A stretch of 64,000 bases of DNA, from NCBI RefSeq assembly GCF_002798405.1, contig NZ_PGGV01000032.1, forward strand, positions 85,437 through 149,436, written 5' to 3'. Positions within the stretch are counted from its first letter, which is position 1, and each line of letters starts with the position of its first letter. The translations under genes and the position numbers were made by a program. The DNA is from Glycomyces xiaoerkulensis (GTDB lineage Bacteria; Actinomycetota; Actinomycetes; Mycobacteriales; Micromonosporaceae). This document shows, one piece after another, positions 50,428 to 58,108 of this stretch. The notes beneath the pieces are model-generated. The model saw nothing but the letters and a program-made list of their open reading frames with translations. It did not search any database and was not told where the DNA came from.

Positions 50428-51289
50428 CGATCGTCACGTCCTTCAACTTAGCCTTAAGGAGATCGGCGCTCTGGGATTCATCCAGAGCTTCATCGTGCCA
50501 GAGGGATTGAAACCCCTCTGAAACCCAGTCTATGTCAGGTGATTCTGCGTAGACCGTTCCGGCTGGGCTGTCCGTCGCTACCACAGTCGGCCAATCATTC
50601 CGCATCTCGAACAGGGTGAATCCGGTCTCGACGCTCATGCCGATGTGTTTCCATACCTTGCGCGGAAGCACCCTCAGCTCGATCTGCGGAAGCTCGGCAG
50701 TCGAAATCAGGTGATTGATCTGGTCTGCCATCACGACACCGCCGCCGACCTGGTGGTCGAGGACGGTTTCCAGCAGCAGAACCTTCACGAGCGGGCCAGC
50801 GGGGCCCTGGATCAGTTCACCACGGACTTGCCGCGTGTCCAGCCAGCGTCGGGCCTGGTCCGGGTCTTCGTCGTGCGCCCAAACGTCGAACAGTGTTCGG
50901 GCGTAGTCGGGAGTTTGGAACAGGCCATGCACCACTGCGGTGCTCACGATCAGTATCCGCTGTGCGTTCTCCTCCAGCCAGATCAGGTTGGCCAGGCCAC
51001 TGTCAACCCCGTGACCGTCCGCCCATCCTCGCTGGGTGACCTCCTGAGCCAGCTTGAAGAGGCTTGCTCGCTTCTTCAGGTCGTTGAGGCGGTAGAGGTC
51101 CAGGAGGCCTGGTAGCTCGTCGATCGAGATCGGGAACTCTCCACGCTCGAACCGAGACACCACGGCGCGCTGCTTCCCAAGGAACTCGGCAACCGCCTGA
51201 ACTTCGACACCTGCCGCCTTCCGAAGCTCTTGCAGCTCCTTGCCGAGCCATCGAGCTCTGATGGTGGGCTGCTTGCCGACGTCCTCCAC
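50414..51289 (-). CDS. XRE-family regulator with DUF5753 domain
   Basis: 291 residues. The N-terminal helix-turn-helix reads VEVQAVAEFLGKQRAVVSRFERGE. The C-terminal DUF5753 region has WLEENAQRILIVSTAVVHGL FQTPDYARTL and a later VLPRKVWKHIGM. Such proteins regulate differentiation, secondary metabolism or mobile-element genes together with their DUF397 partner. GTG at 51289 follows a GGAAGGGG site. It is divergent from the cargo operon that starts at 51663, and is the likely regulator of it and of the graspetide cluster (inference). Confidence 0.92.
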   Translation of the reverse strand: MEDVGKQPTIRARWLGKELQELRKAAGVEVQAVAEFLGKQRAVVSRFERGEFPISIDELPGLLDLYRLNDLKKRASLFKLAQEVTQRGWADGHGVDSGLANLIWLEENAQRILIVSTAVVHGLFQTPDYARTLFDVWAHDEDPDQARRWLDTRQVRGELIQGPAGPLVKVLLLETVLDHQVGGGVVMADQINHLISTAELPQIELRVLPRKVWKHIGMSVETGFTLFEMRNDWPTVVATDSPAGTVYAESPDIDWVSEGFQSLWHDEALDESQSADLLKAKLKDVTIDDQP

Positions 51290-51428
51290 GATCGCCCCTT
51301 CCGATAAGTGACCAGGTCATCCGCACTGGTCGGCGCGACGAGACTCGCGAAAGTCTACAGCACTTGGCACGTGCTGTGAAATCCCGAGCTGTATCATCAG
51401 GATGACACGTTGCATTGATGGATCTGAT

Positions 51429-51441
51429 GTGACATGATCAC
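51429..51441. promoter_or_regulatory. palindrome GTGACATGATCAC
   Basis: Arms GTGA and TCAC around CATGA, 140 bp upstream of the XRE start. It is a candidate operator of that regulator. No other copy was noticed in front of tgmA. Confidence 0.4.
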
Positions 51442-51578
51442 GTCGTGTCGTTCGGCACAGCGCGATTTGCCGACGACATATGACATAGCTCGTGTCGGCC
51501 CGCCCACGCTCCATCGAGTTCGCCGAGATCGAGCTTCAACAACTTCACAGGCCATTGACCAGCCGCCGCGGATAGACG

Positions 51579-51627
51579 GCGGCCCGCCGGGAGATCAAAG
51601 TTTGGCGACTGGATCTCGGCGGGCCGC
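51579..51627 (+). repeat. large stem-loop in the leader of the cargo operon
   Basis: GCGGCCCGCCGGGAGATC at 51579-51596 is complementary to GATCTCGGCGGGCCGC at 51612-51627 apart from a two-base bulge, around a 15-base loop. It lies 36 bp before the first plus-strand cargo gene. It lacks a T tract, so it could be an attenuator, an RNA structure or a protein site. Confidence 0.6.
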
Positions 51628-51662
51628 GCTACCTCGGCGCAGCATGAAAGGCATCTTCTCTC

Positions 51663-52034
51663 ATGCGACACCTGGCACGTTCATCTTACGTGCCTGCCCT
51701 CGGGCAGGCCAAGACTATTCTCGCGCTCCACCGGGCCCGACGCACGGGCCTGTTTCGTCGCTGGCGCTGCGACTGGTGCGGCGAACGATGCAGTCGTCAG
51801 GGCTGCTCTCAGCGTCGTGCCGCGCTCGCCGCATACGACGACCACGTAGGCGATGCTGAACGATCCTGGGACCTCGCCACCGGCCATCTGTTCACGCCCG
51901 CTGAGGTGCTGCATTTCATGCCCACCCAGGAACTCCCGGCTCTGCCATCTGCGGTGTACCAGGCTCAAACGGCGGAGCTGGCTCCCCAATGGGGTCGGTC
52001 GTACCCGATCGACTCCGAAACGGTGATCGCATGA
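51663..52034 (+). CDS. unknown protein with a Cys-rich knuckle (cargo gene 1)
   Basis: 123 residues. A basic N-terminus leads to WRCDWCGERCSRQGC, four cysteines spaced like a zinc knuckle, then an acidic helical segment (AAYDDHVGDAERSWDLATGH) and FTPAEVLHFM. I do not recognise a family. It opens a plus-strand chain in which the following stops and starts overlap by 4-7 bases. The start codon is uncertain because the only upstream purine run (AAAGG) is 11 nt away. Confidence 0.6.
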   Translation: MRHLARSSYVPALGQAKTILALHRARRTGLFRRWRCDWCGERCSRQGCSQRRAALAAYDDHVGDAERSWDLATGHLFTPAEVLHFMPTQELPALPSAVYQAQTAELAPQWGRSYPIDSETVIA

Positions 52035-52306
52035 GCCGCCGCGTGATCACCATCGATATGACCGAAGTCTCCGGAAGCCTCCTGTCGGCAGTCACGGTGA
52101 AGCAGACCGGCCCCGGAGAGCTCTACTGCATCGGCATCGCCGAGGACCGGCAGGTAGATCTCGGCCCGACGCTGGTCGGCCGTGACGGATCAATCTCGTC
52201 GCTATTCGACGCTCAGGAGGCGGGCCGATGGCTCGATCGTTCGAGCCTGACGGATCTGTTCGCCAAGCTGCGGGTATTCGTGAGCCCGGTGGAGGGACGG
52301 TCATGA
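52031..52306 (+). CDS. unknown protein, cargo gene 2
   Basis: 91 residues beginning MSRRVITIDMTEVSGSLLSA. The start overlaps the preceding stop as ATGA. Alternating hydrophobic residues suggest a small beta-rich domain (LYCIGIAEDRQVDLGPTLVG), followed by an amphipathic helix. No homologue is recognised. Confidence 0.65.
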   Translation: MSRRVITIDMTEVSGSLLSAVTVKQTGPGELYCIGIAEDRQVDLGPTLVGRDGSISSLFDAQEAGRWLDRSSLTDLFAKLRVFVSPVEGRS

Positions 52307-52860
52307 CCATCTCGGTGGCACCGATGTGCCCGTCCACGTCGTTGACGGTCGATGCGGGCACCGAGCGGGGGCTGCACCTGGCTTTGACCGCCTACCTCGG
52401 GGGCGGTGAGGTCAGCATCAGCACGGTCGGTACGCGCCGCAGCCTGGTCGGCATGGTCACCGGCATCGGCGGCGACCAGCACCGCGCCCCTCGCATAGCG
52501 TTTGAGGAGCCGCTCGCCGCCCGATTCGCCGGCCATGACAAGACGCTGACGCGGGCCGCCGAGACGTTCTACCTCGGTGTCGCGGCCGAGTCGGCCAGGC
52601 AGAGGGTGGTAGGAGAGGCCGATCTCCCCGGCGGTCGCCGGTACCGTCTCTATGCCGATGACCGAGTCAGGGCGGTGAGTATCTGTCGGGTCGCCCCGAC
52701 GATGGAGACCCGCAAACGCTTCCTCGCCTCCGGGCTGGACACCCGGCGACCGCAGTTCTTCTTCCCCGCCAACTGGACGCGGGAGGACGAGCGCCTGACC
52801 AGGGCGGCCGTCCGGCGATCGCGGCGCGCGGCCCTCACGCTGGAGGGGACCGGATGCTGA
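52303..52860 (+). CDS. unknown protein, cargo gene 3
   Basis: 185 residues from the ATG that overlaps the previous stop as ATGA. The N-terminus (SLTVDAGTERGLHLALTAYL) and the middle RAAETFYLGVAAESARQRVV suggest a mixed alpha/beta fold. The C-terminus is strongly basic (RLTRAAVRRSRRAALTLEG). No domain is recognised; the basic tail could bind nucleic acid. Confidence 0.65.
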   Translation: MTISVAPMCPSTSLTVDAGTERGLHLALTAYLGGGEVSISTVGTRRSLVGMVTGIGGDQHRAPRIAFEEPLAARFAGHDKTLTRAAETFYLGVAAESARQRVVGEADLPGGRRYRLYADDRVRAVSICRVAPTMETRKRFLASGLDTRRPQFFFPANWTREDERLTRAAVRRSRRAALTLEGTGC

Positions 52861-53132
52861 ACGAGGACGGCTTCATCGAAGACTTCTACATGGAAGCCAT
52901 CGGGACGGTCTTCTCCGTCTTCGAGCTGCCCGCGGAGGTACCCGGTGAGCGGGGCTGGTTCCGCGTCACCGCCTACGAGGGCCGCATCCAGCAGCAGTAC
53001 GACAAGGTGTGCGACTTCCACCTGAACGATCCCGACGCCCACTGGGCGACCGACCTGCCCGTTCACTGGAAACCAGACACGATCCTCGATCGAGCGCGCC
53101 GGATCGTAGCGAAACCGACGCCCAAAGCCTGA
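52854..53132 (+). CDS. unknown acidic/aromatic protein, cargo gene 4
   Basis: 92 residues beginning MLNEDGFIEDFYMEAIGTVF. It overlaps cargo gene 3 by 7 bases. It is rich in aromatic and acidic residues (RVTAYEGRIQQQYDKVCDFH, WATDLPVHWKPDTI) and probably forms a compact alpha/beta domain. No family assigned. Confidence 0.65.
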   Translation: MLNEDGFIEDFYMEAIGTVFSVFELPAEVPGERGWFRVTAYEGRIQQQYDKVCDFHLNDPDAHWATDLPVHWKPDTILDRARRIVAKPTPKA

Positions 53133-53244
53133 TTCCCCGGACGCCGCAATCCTGGCAGGCGTCCAGGTCGGGGCCCGGTCGTTCGGGGTACCGGGCCCCG
53201 ACTCCCCACCCATGCACTTCCAGAACGAAGGAGCCTCATCCCTC

Positions 53245-53607
53245 ATGAACCACCCATCCCGTCCCTACCGGATCGGAACGATCATCCGGAACCACCACCA
53301 GATCGCCATCCAGGTCTCCTGGGACATGTTCGGACACAAACGCTTCGACCTCGAAACCCAGGACAACCTGCCGATCGGAGCGGTCACGGTCTACAAATCC
53401 GGCCGCGCCGCACCCGCGTGGGACGACCATGCCGAGGCCATCGGCGTGGTCACCGGCAAGGCGCTGGCGCGCGGGATCGTGCGAACCACGCAGGCACTGT
53501 CGGCCGCGATCGACGGCACGGTGCCACTCGATCCCGGTCATGGTGTTCGACTCGACCCGTACCGCCAGATCAAGGTCGAGCTGGCCGAGGCGAGGGTGGC
53601 TGCATGA
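53245..53607 (+). CDS. unknown protein, cargo gene 5
   Basis: 120 residues from ATG 53245, which follows a GAAGGAG site by 12 nt. It is preceded by a 112-bp gap containing a GGGGCCCGG...CCGGGCCCC hairpin (about 53171-53200) that may end the previous transcript. The sequence begins MNHPSRPYRIGTIIRNHHQI and includes AIGVVTGKALARGIVRTTQAL. Function not recognised. Confidence 0.6.
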   Translation: MNHPSRPYRIGTIIRNHHQIAIQVSWDMFGHKRFDLETQDNLPIGAVTVYKSGRAAPAWDDHAEAIGVVTGKALARGIVRTTQALSAAIDGTVPLDPGHGVRLDPYRQIKVELAEARVAA

Positions 53608-53789
53608 ACCCCACTGGATTCCTGGTCGACACGGTCATGGCGGGCGGACTCACCTGCACCGCGACCTATCTGATCTCTCTGTCCGTCGACCGGCTCGATC
53701 GCTACCCGGTACTGGGGGTCGTCTTCGGGATGCTCGGGCTGCTGGTCTTGACCCTGGCGGTCGGAGTGGCGACGGTGAGGCCGACGTGA
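53604..53789 (+). CDS. small two-pass membrane protein, cargo gene 6
   Basis: 61 residues, start overlapping the preceding stop as ATGA. Two hydrophobic helices (GFLVDTVMAGGLTCTATYLI and PVLGVVFGMLGLLVLTLAVG) are separated by a short charged loop. It precedes a second small membrane protein with which it also overlaps. Together these may form a membrane complex, but no family is known. Confidence 0.65.
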   Translation: MNPTGFLVDTVMAGGLTCTATYLISLSVDRLDRYPVLGVVFGMLGLLVLTLAVGVATVRPT

Positions 53790-54121
53790 GTGCCAAACTC
53801 TTCCGCGCTCTGATCACTGCCGCCGGACTCCTGGTCCTCGCCTGGGTGATCCGACTCGAAATCGAAGGCGGCGACCTTACAGCACCGTCGATTCCCCTGC
53901 CCGACTTGACCGGTTTCATCGGCCTGGCGATCGGGATCGTCGTGGTCTATTACATCTTTCTGCTGTTCAGCCCAGCGGCCATGAAACGTCACAAGGAGCG
54001 GGCCGCCGAACGCAATCCGAAACTCTGGATCAGCGCCGTCCTGGTCGCCACGGTCGGCGGTTACGCCCTCGAGCACGGACTGGCGGCATTGATCAGCATG
54101 TTCATCTCTGGAGGCCAATGA
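53786..54121 (+). CDS. membrane protein, cargo gene 7
   Basis: 111 residues from a GTG that overlaps the previous stop as GTGA. Three hydrophobic segments are seen: FRALITAAGLLVLAWVIRL, LTGFIGLAIGIVVVYYIFLL and LWISAVLVATVGGYALEHGL. A basic cytoplasmic loop (MKRHKERAAERNPK) lies between the second and third. In conjugative actinobacterial elements small membrane proteins of this kind are often spread proteins, but no transfer gene is present here. Confidence 0.65.
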   Translation: MSAKLFRALITAAGLLVLAWVIRLEIEGGDLTAPSIPLPDLTGFIGLAIGIVVVYYIFLLFSPAAMKRHKERAAERNPKLWISAVLVATVGGYALEHGLAALISMFISGGQ

Positions 54122-54759
54122 TGCGAATGCCAACGTACCGTCCTGCCAACGAATCCACCATCATCGGCCGATTCTCCTCGCCCGAGGGGATGCCACTGGT
54201 CCTCGACCAGCCCGACGGGCCCGGCCGGGCGCTGCTGTCGGTCGCGAAGGTCGCCGGTGGATGCTCCAAGGGCCCGGTCCTGGATACGGCCGCCGACATC
54301 GTCTACGACGAGCGCACCGGCCGCGTCCGCGACCACAAGCCGATCAACCCCTCGGGGTTCTGGACCGAGCATCAGATCACCGCTTGGGTCCGCGAGGCCG
54401 AGGCGGATCTGATCCGACACCTGGGCGTCCATGATTCGCCGCCGTGCCTGGCCGATGTCGAACAGTGGTGGCGGGAGTTGATCGACGGGACGCTCACCCG
54501 GCAGCAGGTGCACGAGCTGGTGGCGCGGTGGGTGGAGTTCGCCAGCGGCGAGATCGATGGCCCGCAGGCCCGATCGGGTCTGGCCCATCTGCATTCCTTC
54601 GCGATGCGCTACGCCAACCAGGACAAAGGCATCACCACGTACGGCGGGACCGGCCCCCTGGTGCATTCGGATACCGAGGTCGCCGAAACCTACAAGCAAT
54701 GGCACGCCCTGCACGCCCCTCCCACCACCTCCACGAGCCCGAACACGTCGACCAACTGA
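54118..54759 (+). CDS. unknown protein with QVH motif, cargo gene 8
   Basis: 213 residues, ATGATG overlapping the previous stop. The N-terminal third looks beta-rich (STIIGRFSSPEGMPLVLDQP). The central helical part has WWRELIDGTLTRQQVHELVA RWVEF, and the C-terminus is Ser/Thr/Pro-rich. Its central motif resembles one in cargo gene 9, suggesting duplicated or cooperating proteins. No known family. Confidence 0.65.
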   Translation: MMRMPTYRPANESTIIGRFSSPEGMPLVLDQPDGPGRALLSVAKVAGGCSKGPVLDTAADIVYDERTGRVRDHKPINPSGFWTEHQITAWVREAEADLIRHLGVHDSPPCLADVEQWWRELIDGTLTRQQVHELVARWVEFASGEIDGPQARSGLAHLHSFAMRYANQDKGITTYGGTGPLVHSDTEVAETYKQWHALHAPPTTSTSPNTSTN

Positions 54760-54773
54760 TTGGAGCCCCCGCC

Positions 54774-55343
54774 ATGCCCGAGACGATGACCATCACCAGG
54801 TTGGAGCGCTACCGGGAGGCGCTGCTCGACGTGATCGAACTCCGCCGGCCGCTCGAAGAGGCGAGCGAGGGATTGAGGCACTTGGGTTGGGTTCATGCCG
54901 AGCAACCGGTGGTGACCCTGACCCGCGACCACTTCATGACCGTCATCGACCAGGCCGCCGCCGGAATGATGACCGCGTATCAGGTTCACGACTGGGTGAG
55001 TGCGTTCTGGTGTCGGCCCGGCGTGGAGCCCGAGCCGTTCTACACTCGCTCGATCGACTTCTTTCGACTCAAACTCGTGGGCACTCGTCCTGACCAGCTC
55101 GAATACAACCAACACACGGCCCAAGCGATCCGGGACATCCTGGACCGCAACGACCCCGCGTGGAACCCCGAGGACGCGTGGAACGACGAGACCCTCCCAC
55201 GCTCTACCGTCCTCGGCCAATTCAAGGTCTTGCTGCCTCTGCTGCCCGCCTTGTTCCGCAATGCGCCGACATGGCTCCAGTGCACGGCCGGGTTCGTCCT
55301 CGGGCTCGGTATGGGTCTTGCCGCAGGACTCGCCGTTTCCTAA
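54774..55343 (+). CDS. unknown protein with QVH motif and C-terminal membrane helix, cargo gene 9
   Basis: 189 residues. A helical N-terminal domain contains LTRDHFMTVIDQAAAGMMTA YQVHDWVSAFW, similar to the helical motif of cargo gene 8. The last 25 residues form a membrane helix (LQCTAGFVLGLGMGLAAGLA), so it is probably tail-anchored. A TGGAG site precedes ATG. It ends 150 bp before the graspetide cluster. Confidence 0.65.
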   Translation: MPETMTITRLERYREALLDVIELRRPLEEASEGLRHLGWVHAEQPVVTLTRDHFMTVIDQAAAGMMTAYQVHDWVSAFWCRPGVEPEPFYTRSIDFFRLKLVGTRPDQLEYNQHTAQAIRDILDRNDPAWNPEDAWNDETLPRSTVLGQFKVLLPLLPALFRNAPTWLQCTAGFVLGLGMGLAAGLAVS

Positions 55344-55421
55344 CCCCCTGCCCCTGAGCTGGGCTGCCATCGTACTCGCCCGCTGACCCACGAGTGATGT
55401 CCCTGCGTCGGCGACCAACGC

Positions 55422-55437
55422 TGTCGGCTTGCCGACA
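55422..55437. promoter_or_regulatory. inverted repeat upstream of tgmA
   Basis: TGTCGGCTTGCCGACA is a perfect 7-2-7 palindrome 57 bp upstream of the tgmA start codon. It is a candidate binding site for a regulator such as the element XRE protein, or a short hairpin in the leader. Confidence 0.5.
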
Positions 55438-55493
55438 CCGATCCCCGAGACAACCTGATGTGATCGGTCAAGAACAGAATGGAGTAGCACATC

Positions 55494-55727
55494 ATGATTC
55501 CTACCCGCGAACTCTTCCCGCTGAGCGAGAACGGCAGTGTAGTCGTTGCGGTCGAGCATGAGCCAGGTCCGGTACGGCCATTCGCGGCCCGACTCGCCGC
55601 CCCGGTGGTCCCGCAGGCTGGGAAGCACGATCGGCAGCCTACGAGGAGCAACTACCAGACCCGCTCAAACACGTCGATGGACGGCAAGCAGCAGGCCGAT
55701 TTCCACACCGACACTCAGAACGACTAG
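55494..55727 (+). CDS. tgmA: ATP-grasp-modified RiPP precursor peptide (graspetide precursor)
   Basis: 77 residues with a GGAG site 9 nt upstream. The leader carries PVRPFAARLAAPVVP, the RPFAxR-type motif of the TgmA family that binds the ATP-grasp ligase. The C-terminal core (about residues 56-77) is Thr/Ser and Asp-rich and contains Asp63-Gly64. This suits side-chain ester links plus conversion of the Asp-Gly site to aspartimide by the neighbouring methyltransferase, as known for fuscimiditide. The precursor stops 5 bp before the ATP-grasp gene. No protease or exporter gene is adjacent. Confidence 0.82.
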   Translation: MIPTRELFPLSENGSVVVAVEHEPGPVRPFAARLAAPVVPQAGKHDRQPTRSNYQTRSNTSMDGKQQADFHTDTQND

Positions 55728-55732
55728 CGGCG

Positions 55733-56677
55733 ATGATCCTGATCCTCAGCAGCCCCGACGACGCGTCCGCGCGGCTAGTCGCCGAACGGCTCGACGAGTT
55801 CGGCCAGGCCCCGACGATCCTTGACCCCGGTGCCTTCCCGCTCCATGCCGGCCTGTCGGCCACCATCACCGGCCGAGAAGGTTGGCGCACGGAGTTCGGG
55901 GGGATCGATCTTGGTCAGGTGGCTTCGGTCTACTACCGGCGCCCGAGCGTCTTCGAGATGCCCGAGGGCCTGTCGAGCGCGGATCGGGATTTCGCGATCG
56001 GCGAGGCCCGCCGAGCCCTCGGCGGGCTTCTCGCCGCCCTGCCCGCACAGCGATGGGTCAATCGGCCCGAGCACAACGCGGTAGCCGAGTACAAGCCCCG
56101 GCAGCTCCACCTGGCGGCGTCGGTCGGCCTGCGCGTCCCGGCCACCTACATCGGGAACGACCCTGCTCAGGCGACAGAGTTCGCCCAGCTCCACGGCCCG
56201 CACCTCATCGCGAAGACGTTCCAGCCGACCCTGTTCTCCGAGCACGGCGTCCCCCGAACGACATGGACCACCCGCATCACAGTCAACCAGTTCGCGGACG
56301 AAGGGTTCACCGTCACCGCCAACCTCGTTCAGCAATGGATCAAGAAAGCCTACGAAGTTCGGGTCACGGTCGTCGGTGACGAGGCGTTCGCGGTCAGGAT
56401 CGACGCGCACTCCGAGGCCGCCCGCATCGACTTCCGCTCCGACTACGACGCGCTCACCTACAAACGGATCGACCCGCCCAAGGCGGTACTCCGGCGACTG
56501 CGGGCATTCATGGCCCGCATGGGCCTGCTGTTCGCCACCTTCGACTTCGCCGTCACCCCAGAAGCCGAGTGGGTGTTCTTCGAATGCAACCCCAACGGAC
56601 AATGGCAATGGCTCGAACTCGAGACCGGCGCGCCGATCTCCGCTGCCATCACCCGACTCCTAATCTCGGAGGCATGA
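55733..56677 (+). CDS. tgmB: ATP-grasp ribosomal peptide maturase
   Basis: 314 residues of the TgmB/MvdD type. The pre-ATP-grasp domain (MILILSSPDDASARLVAERL) is followed by a substrate segment with YYRRPSVFEMP and the ATP-grasp core. Nucleotide and metal ligands are suggested by LIAKTFQPTLF, KKAYEVRVTVVGDEAFAVRI and the final FFECNPNGQWQWLE with the Glu-Asn metal pair. It should form omega-ester bonds between Ser/Thr and Asp/Glu side chains of TgmA. Its stop overlaps the start of the methyltransferase as ATGA. Confidence 0.92.
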   Translation: MILILSSPDDASARLVAERLDEFGQAPTILDPGAFPLHAGLSATITGREGWRTEFGGIDLGQVASVYYRRPSVFEMPEGLSSADRDFAIGEARRALGGLLAALPAQRWVNRPEHNAVAEYKPRQLHLAASVGLRVPATYIGNDPAQATEFAQLHGPHLIAKTFQPTLFSEHGVPRTTWTTRITVNQFADEGFTVTANLVQQWIKKAYEVRVTVVGDEAFAVRIDAHSEAARIDFRSDYDALTYKRIDPPKAVLRRLRAFMARMGLLFATFDFAVTPEAEWVFFECNPNGQWQWLELETGAPISAAITRLLISEA

Positions 56678-57777
56678 TGACCGACTCCGACTGGCGCCCC
56701 CTCGCCGGCAAACTCACCGAAACAATCGCCCAGGAGGTCAGACTCGACCCAGAATGGCGGCGAGCATTCGAACAGACCCCCAGGCACCTCTTCGTGCCAG
56801 GCGTGCCCATCGCGGAGGCATACGAGGACGAGTCGATCGTCATCCAGACGGTCAACAAAGGCGACTTCGACTGGCCCACCAGTTCCTCGACCAAGCCGAG
56901 TCTCATGGCCTACATGCTGATGCTCCTCGACCTTGACGACGAGCAGACAGTCCTTGAGGTCGGTACCGGCAGCGGCTACAACGCCGCGCTGCTGTGCCAC
57001 CGACTCGACACCGCGTCGGTCACTTCCTTCGAGCTGGACTCATGCCGAGTGGCCTCCATCGATCTAGACCAGCAACTGATCGAAACCGCCGAGGCCCGAT
57101 TGCTCATGGTCGGCCGCCGCCCCGACCTGGCAGCCGGAGACGGCCGCGAGATCGCGTTCCCCGATAAGACCTTCGACAGAATCATTGCCACCGCCGGGGC
57201 CCGACGCATCCCGCAAGCATGGGGCCAGCAACTCAACACCGACGGCATCCTCGTCACCGACTTCGGCGGCGACGCCTTCCCCCGCATCGTCAAGCTCGCT
57301 AAGCAGCCCAACGGAACCCTCCAAGGCCAAATCAAGTCGCGGCCAGGCTGGTTCATGCCGCTTCGCCCCTCCGTCAGCCACCCGCGCGAGGACCCCGACC
57401 ACGACCCCCAACCACTTCACGACCTCAACCCGTACGAGACCACGAGGTCACCCGTGCCTCCCGGCCTCACCGAGGACGCCGAGGGACTCGCGTTCGCTAT
57501 CAACTTCTTTCTTGAGCCGGAGATGCTGACCGACCAATTCCCGGACGGGTCGACAGGTACCTTCATTTCCTTCCGCGACGGGTCCTGGATCGAGACCACC
57601 AACGACATGACCAAGTACGGCGGTTCCTCACCGCAGATCGAGGAACTGGAGCAACTCACCGCAGTTTGGCAAGAACTCGGCGAGCCTGAACCCGAAGACC
57701 TCCGACTCACTGTCGCCCCTGACGGGTCGCACACCTTGACCGTGTACGGATTCGACCGCACTTGGGAACTTCGGTAA
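56674..57777 (+). CDS. tgmC: PIMT-type methyltransferase of the graspetide cluster
   Basis: 367 residues. The N-terminal half is a protein-L-isoaspartate O-methyltransferase domain: HLFVPGVPIAEAYEDESIVI, SSTKPSLMAYML, VLEVGTGSGYNAALL (SAM motif I). The C-terminal 130 residues are a domain not found in housekeeping PIMT. In fuscimiditide-type graspetides this enzyme methylates an Asp of the esterified peptide so that it closes to an aspartimide. ATG at 56674 overlaps the tgmB stop; in-frame upstream codons belong to shadow sequence. Confidence 0.9.
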   Translation: MMTDSDWRPLAGKLTETIAQEVRLDPEWRRAFEQTPRHLFVPGVPIAEAYEDESIVIQTVNKGDFDWPTSSSTKPSLMAYMLMLLDLDDEQTVLEVGTGSGYNAALLCHRLDTASVTSFELDSCRVASIDLDQQLIETAEARLLMVGRRPDLAAGDGREIAFPDKTFDRIIATAGARRIPQAWGQQLNTDGILVTDFGGDAFPRIVKLAKQPNGTLQGQIKSRPGWFMPLRPSVSHPREDPDHDPQPLHDLNPYETTRSPVPPGLTEDAEGLAFAINFFLEPEMLTDQFPDGSTGTFISFRDGSWIETTNDMTKYGGSSPQIEELEQLTAVWQELGEPEPEDLRLTVAPDGSHTLTVYGFDRTWELR

Positions 57778-57802
57778 CCCGACGACTCATGTCCTGCGGA
57801 TC

Positions 57803-58108
57803 GTGGCCCGCTCGTCCCCGATGGCGCTCGCCCAGGTCGAGCGGGTCCGCACCCTCCTATCCGAGACCGCGACCCCGGCCCGGCGGCACGCCGCCGGACT
57901 CCCGACGGCGCTACCGGACGAAGTAGCGCTCGTCCCGGTGCTGGCCGAATGCACCGGGCTTGAGCTGAACGAGGCGATCCACACTTGCCTCGACCGTCTA
58001 GCCCGAGACGGCTCGGTCCTGGTTCCCGGCGCATCGGCCGCGGGCGTGCTCGCACGCTCGGACGCCGACCCCAGATTCATCATCGAGTCCGCCGTCGCAG
58101 ACCCGTGA
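57803..58108 (+). pseudogene. C-terminal fragment related to the RNA-ligase-like protein at 58904
   Basis: About 100 residues. The segment VPVLAECTGLELNEAIHTCL through GSVLVPGASAAGV and DPRFIIESAV aligns along its length with the last 70 residues of the protein at 58904-59566, at both protein and DNA levels. The ligase core is missing. It follows tgmC by 25 bp. It may be a truncated relic or a small stand-alone gene using ATG 57821. A hairpin CTCGCGG/CCGCGAG lies just downstream at about 58115-58140. Confidence 0.6.

Larger units (their letters stand above)
51290..51662. promoter_or_regulatory. 373-bp divergent control region of the element cargo
   Basis: Contains three inverted repeats: ACAGCAC/GTGCTGT at 51357-51377, GTGACATGATCAC at 51429-51441, and a long hairpin at 51579-51627. 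It should carry the promoters for the XRE gene and for the plus-strand cargo chain. It is also less GC-rich than its flanks. No gene is seen. Confidence 0.55.
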
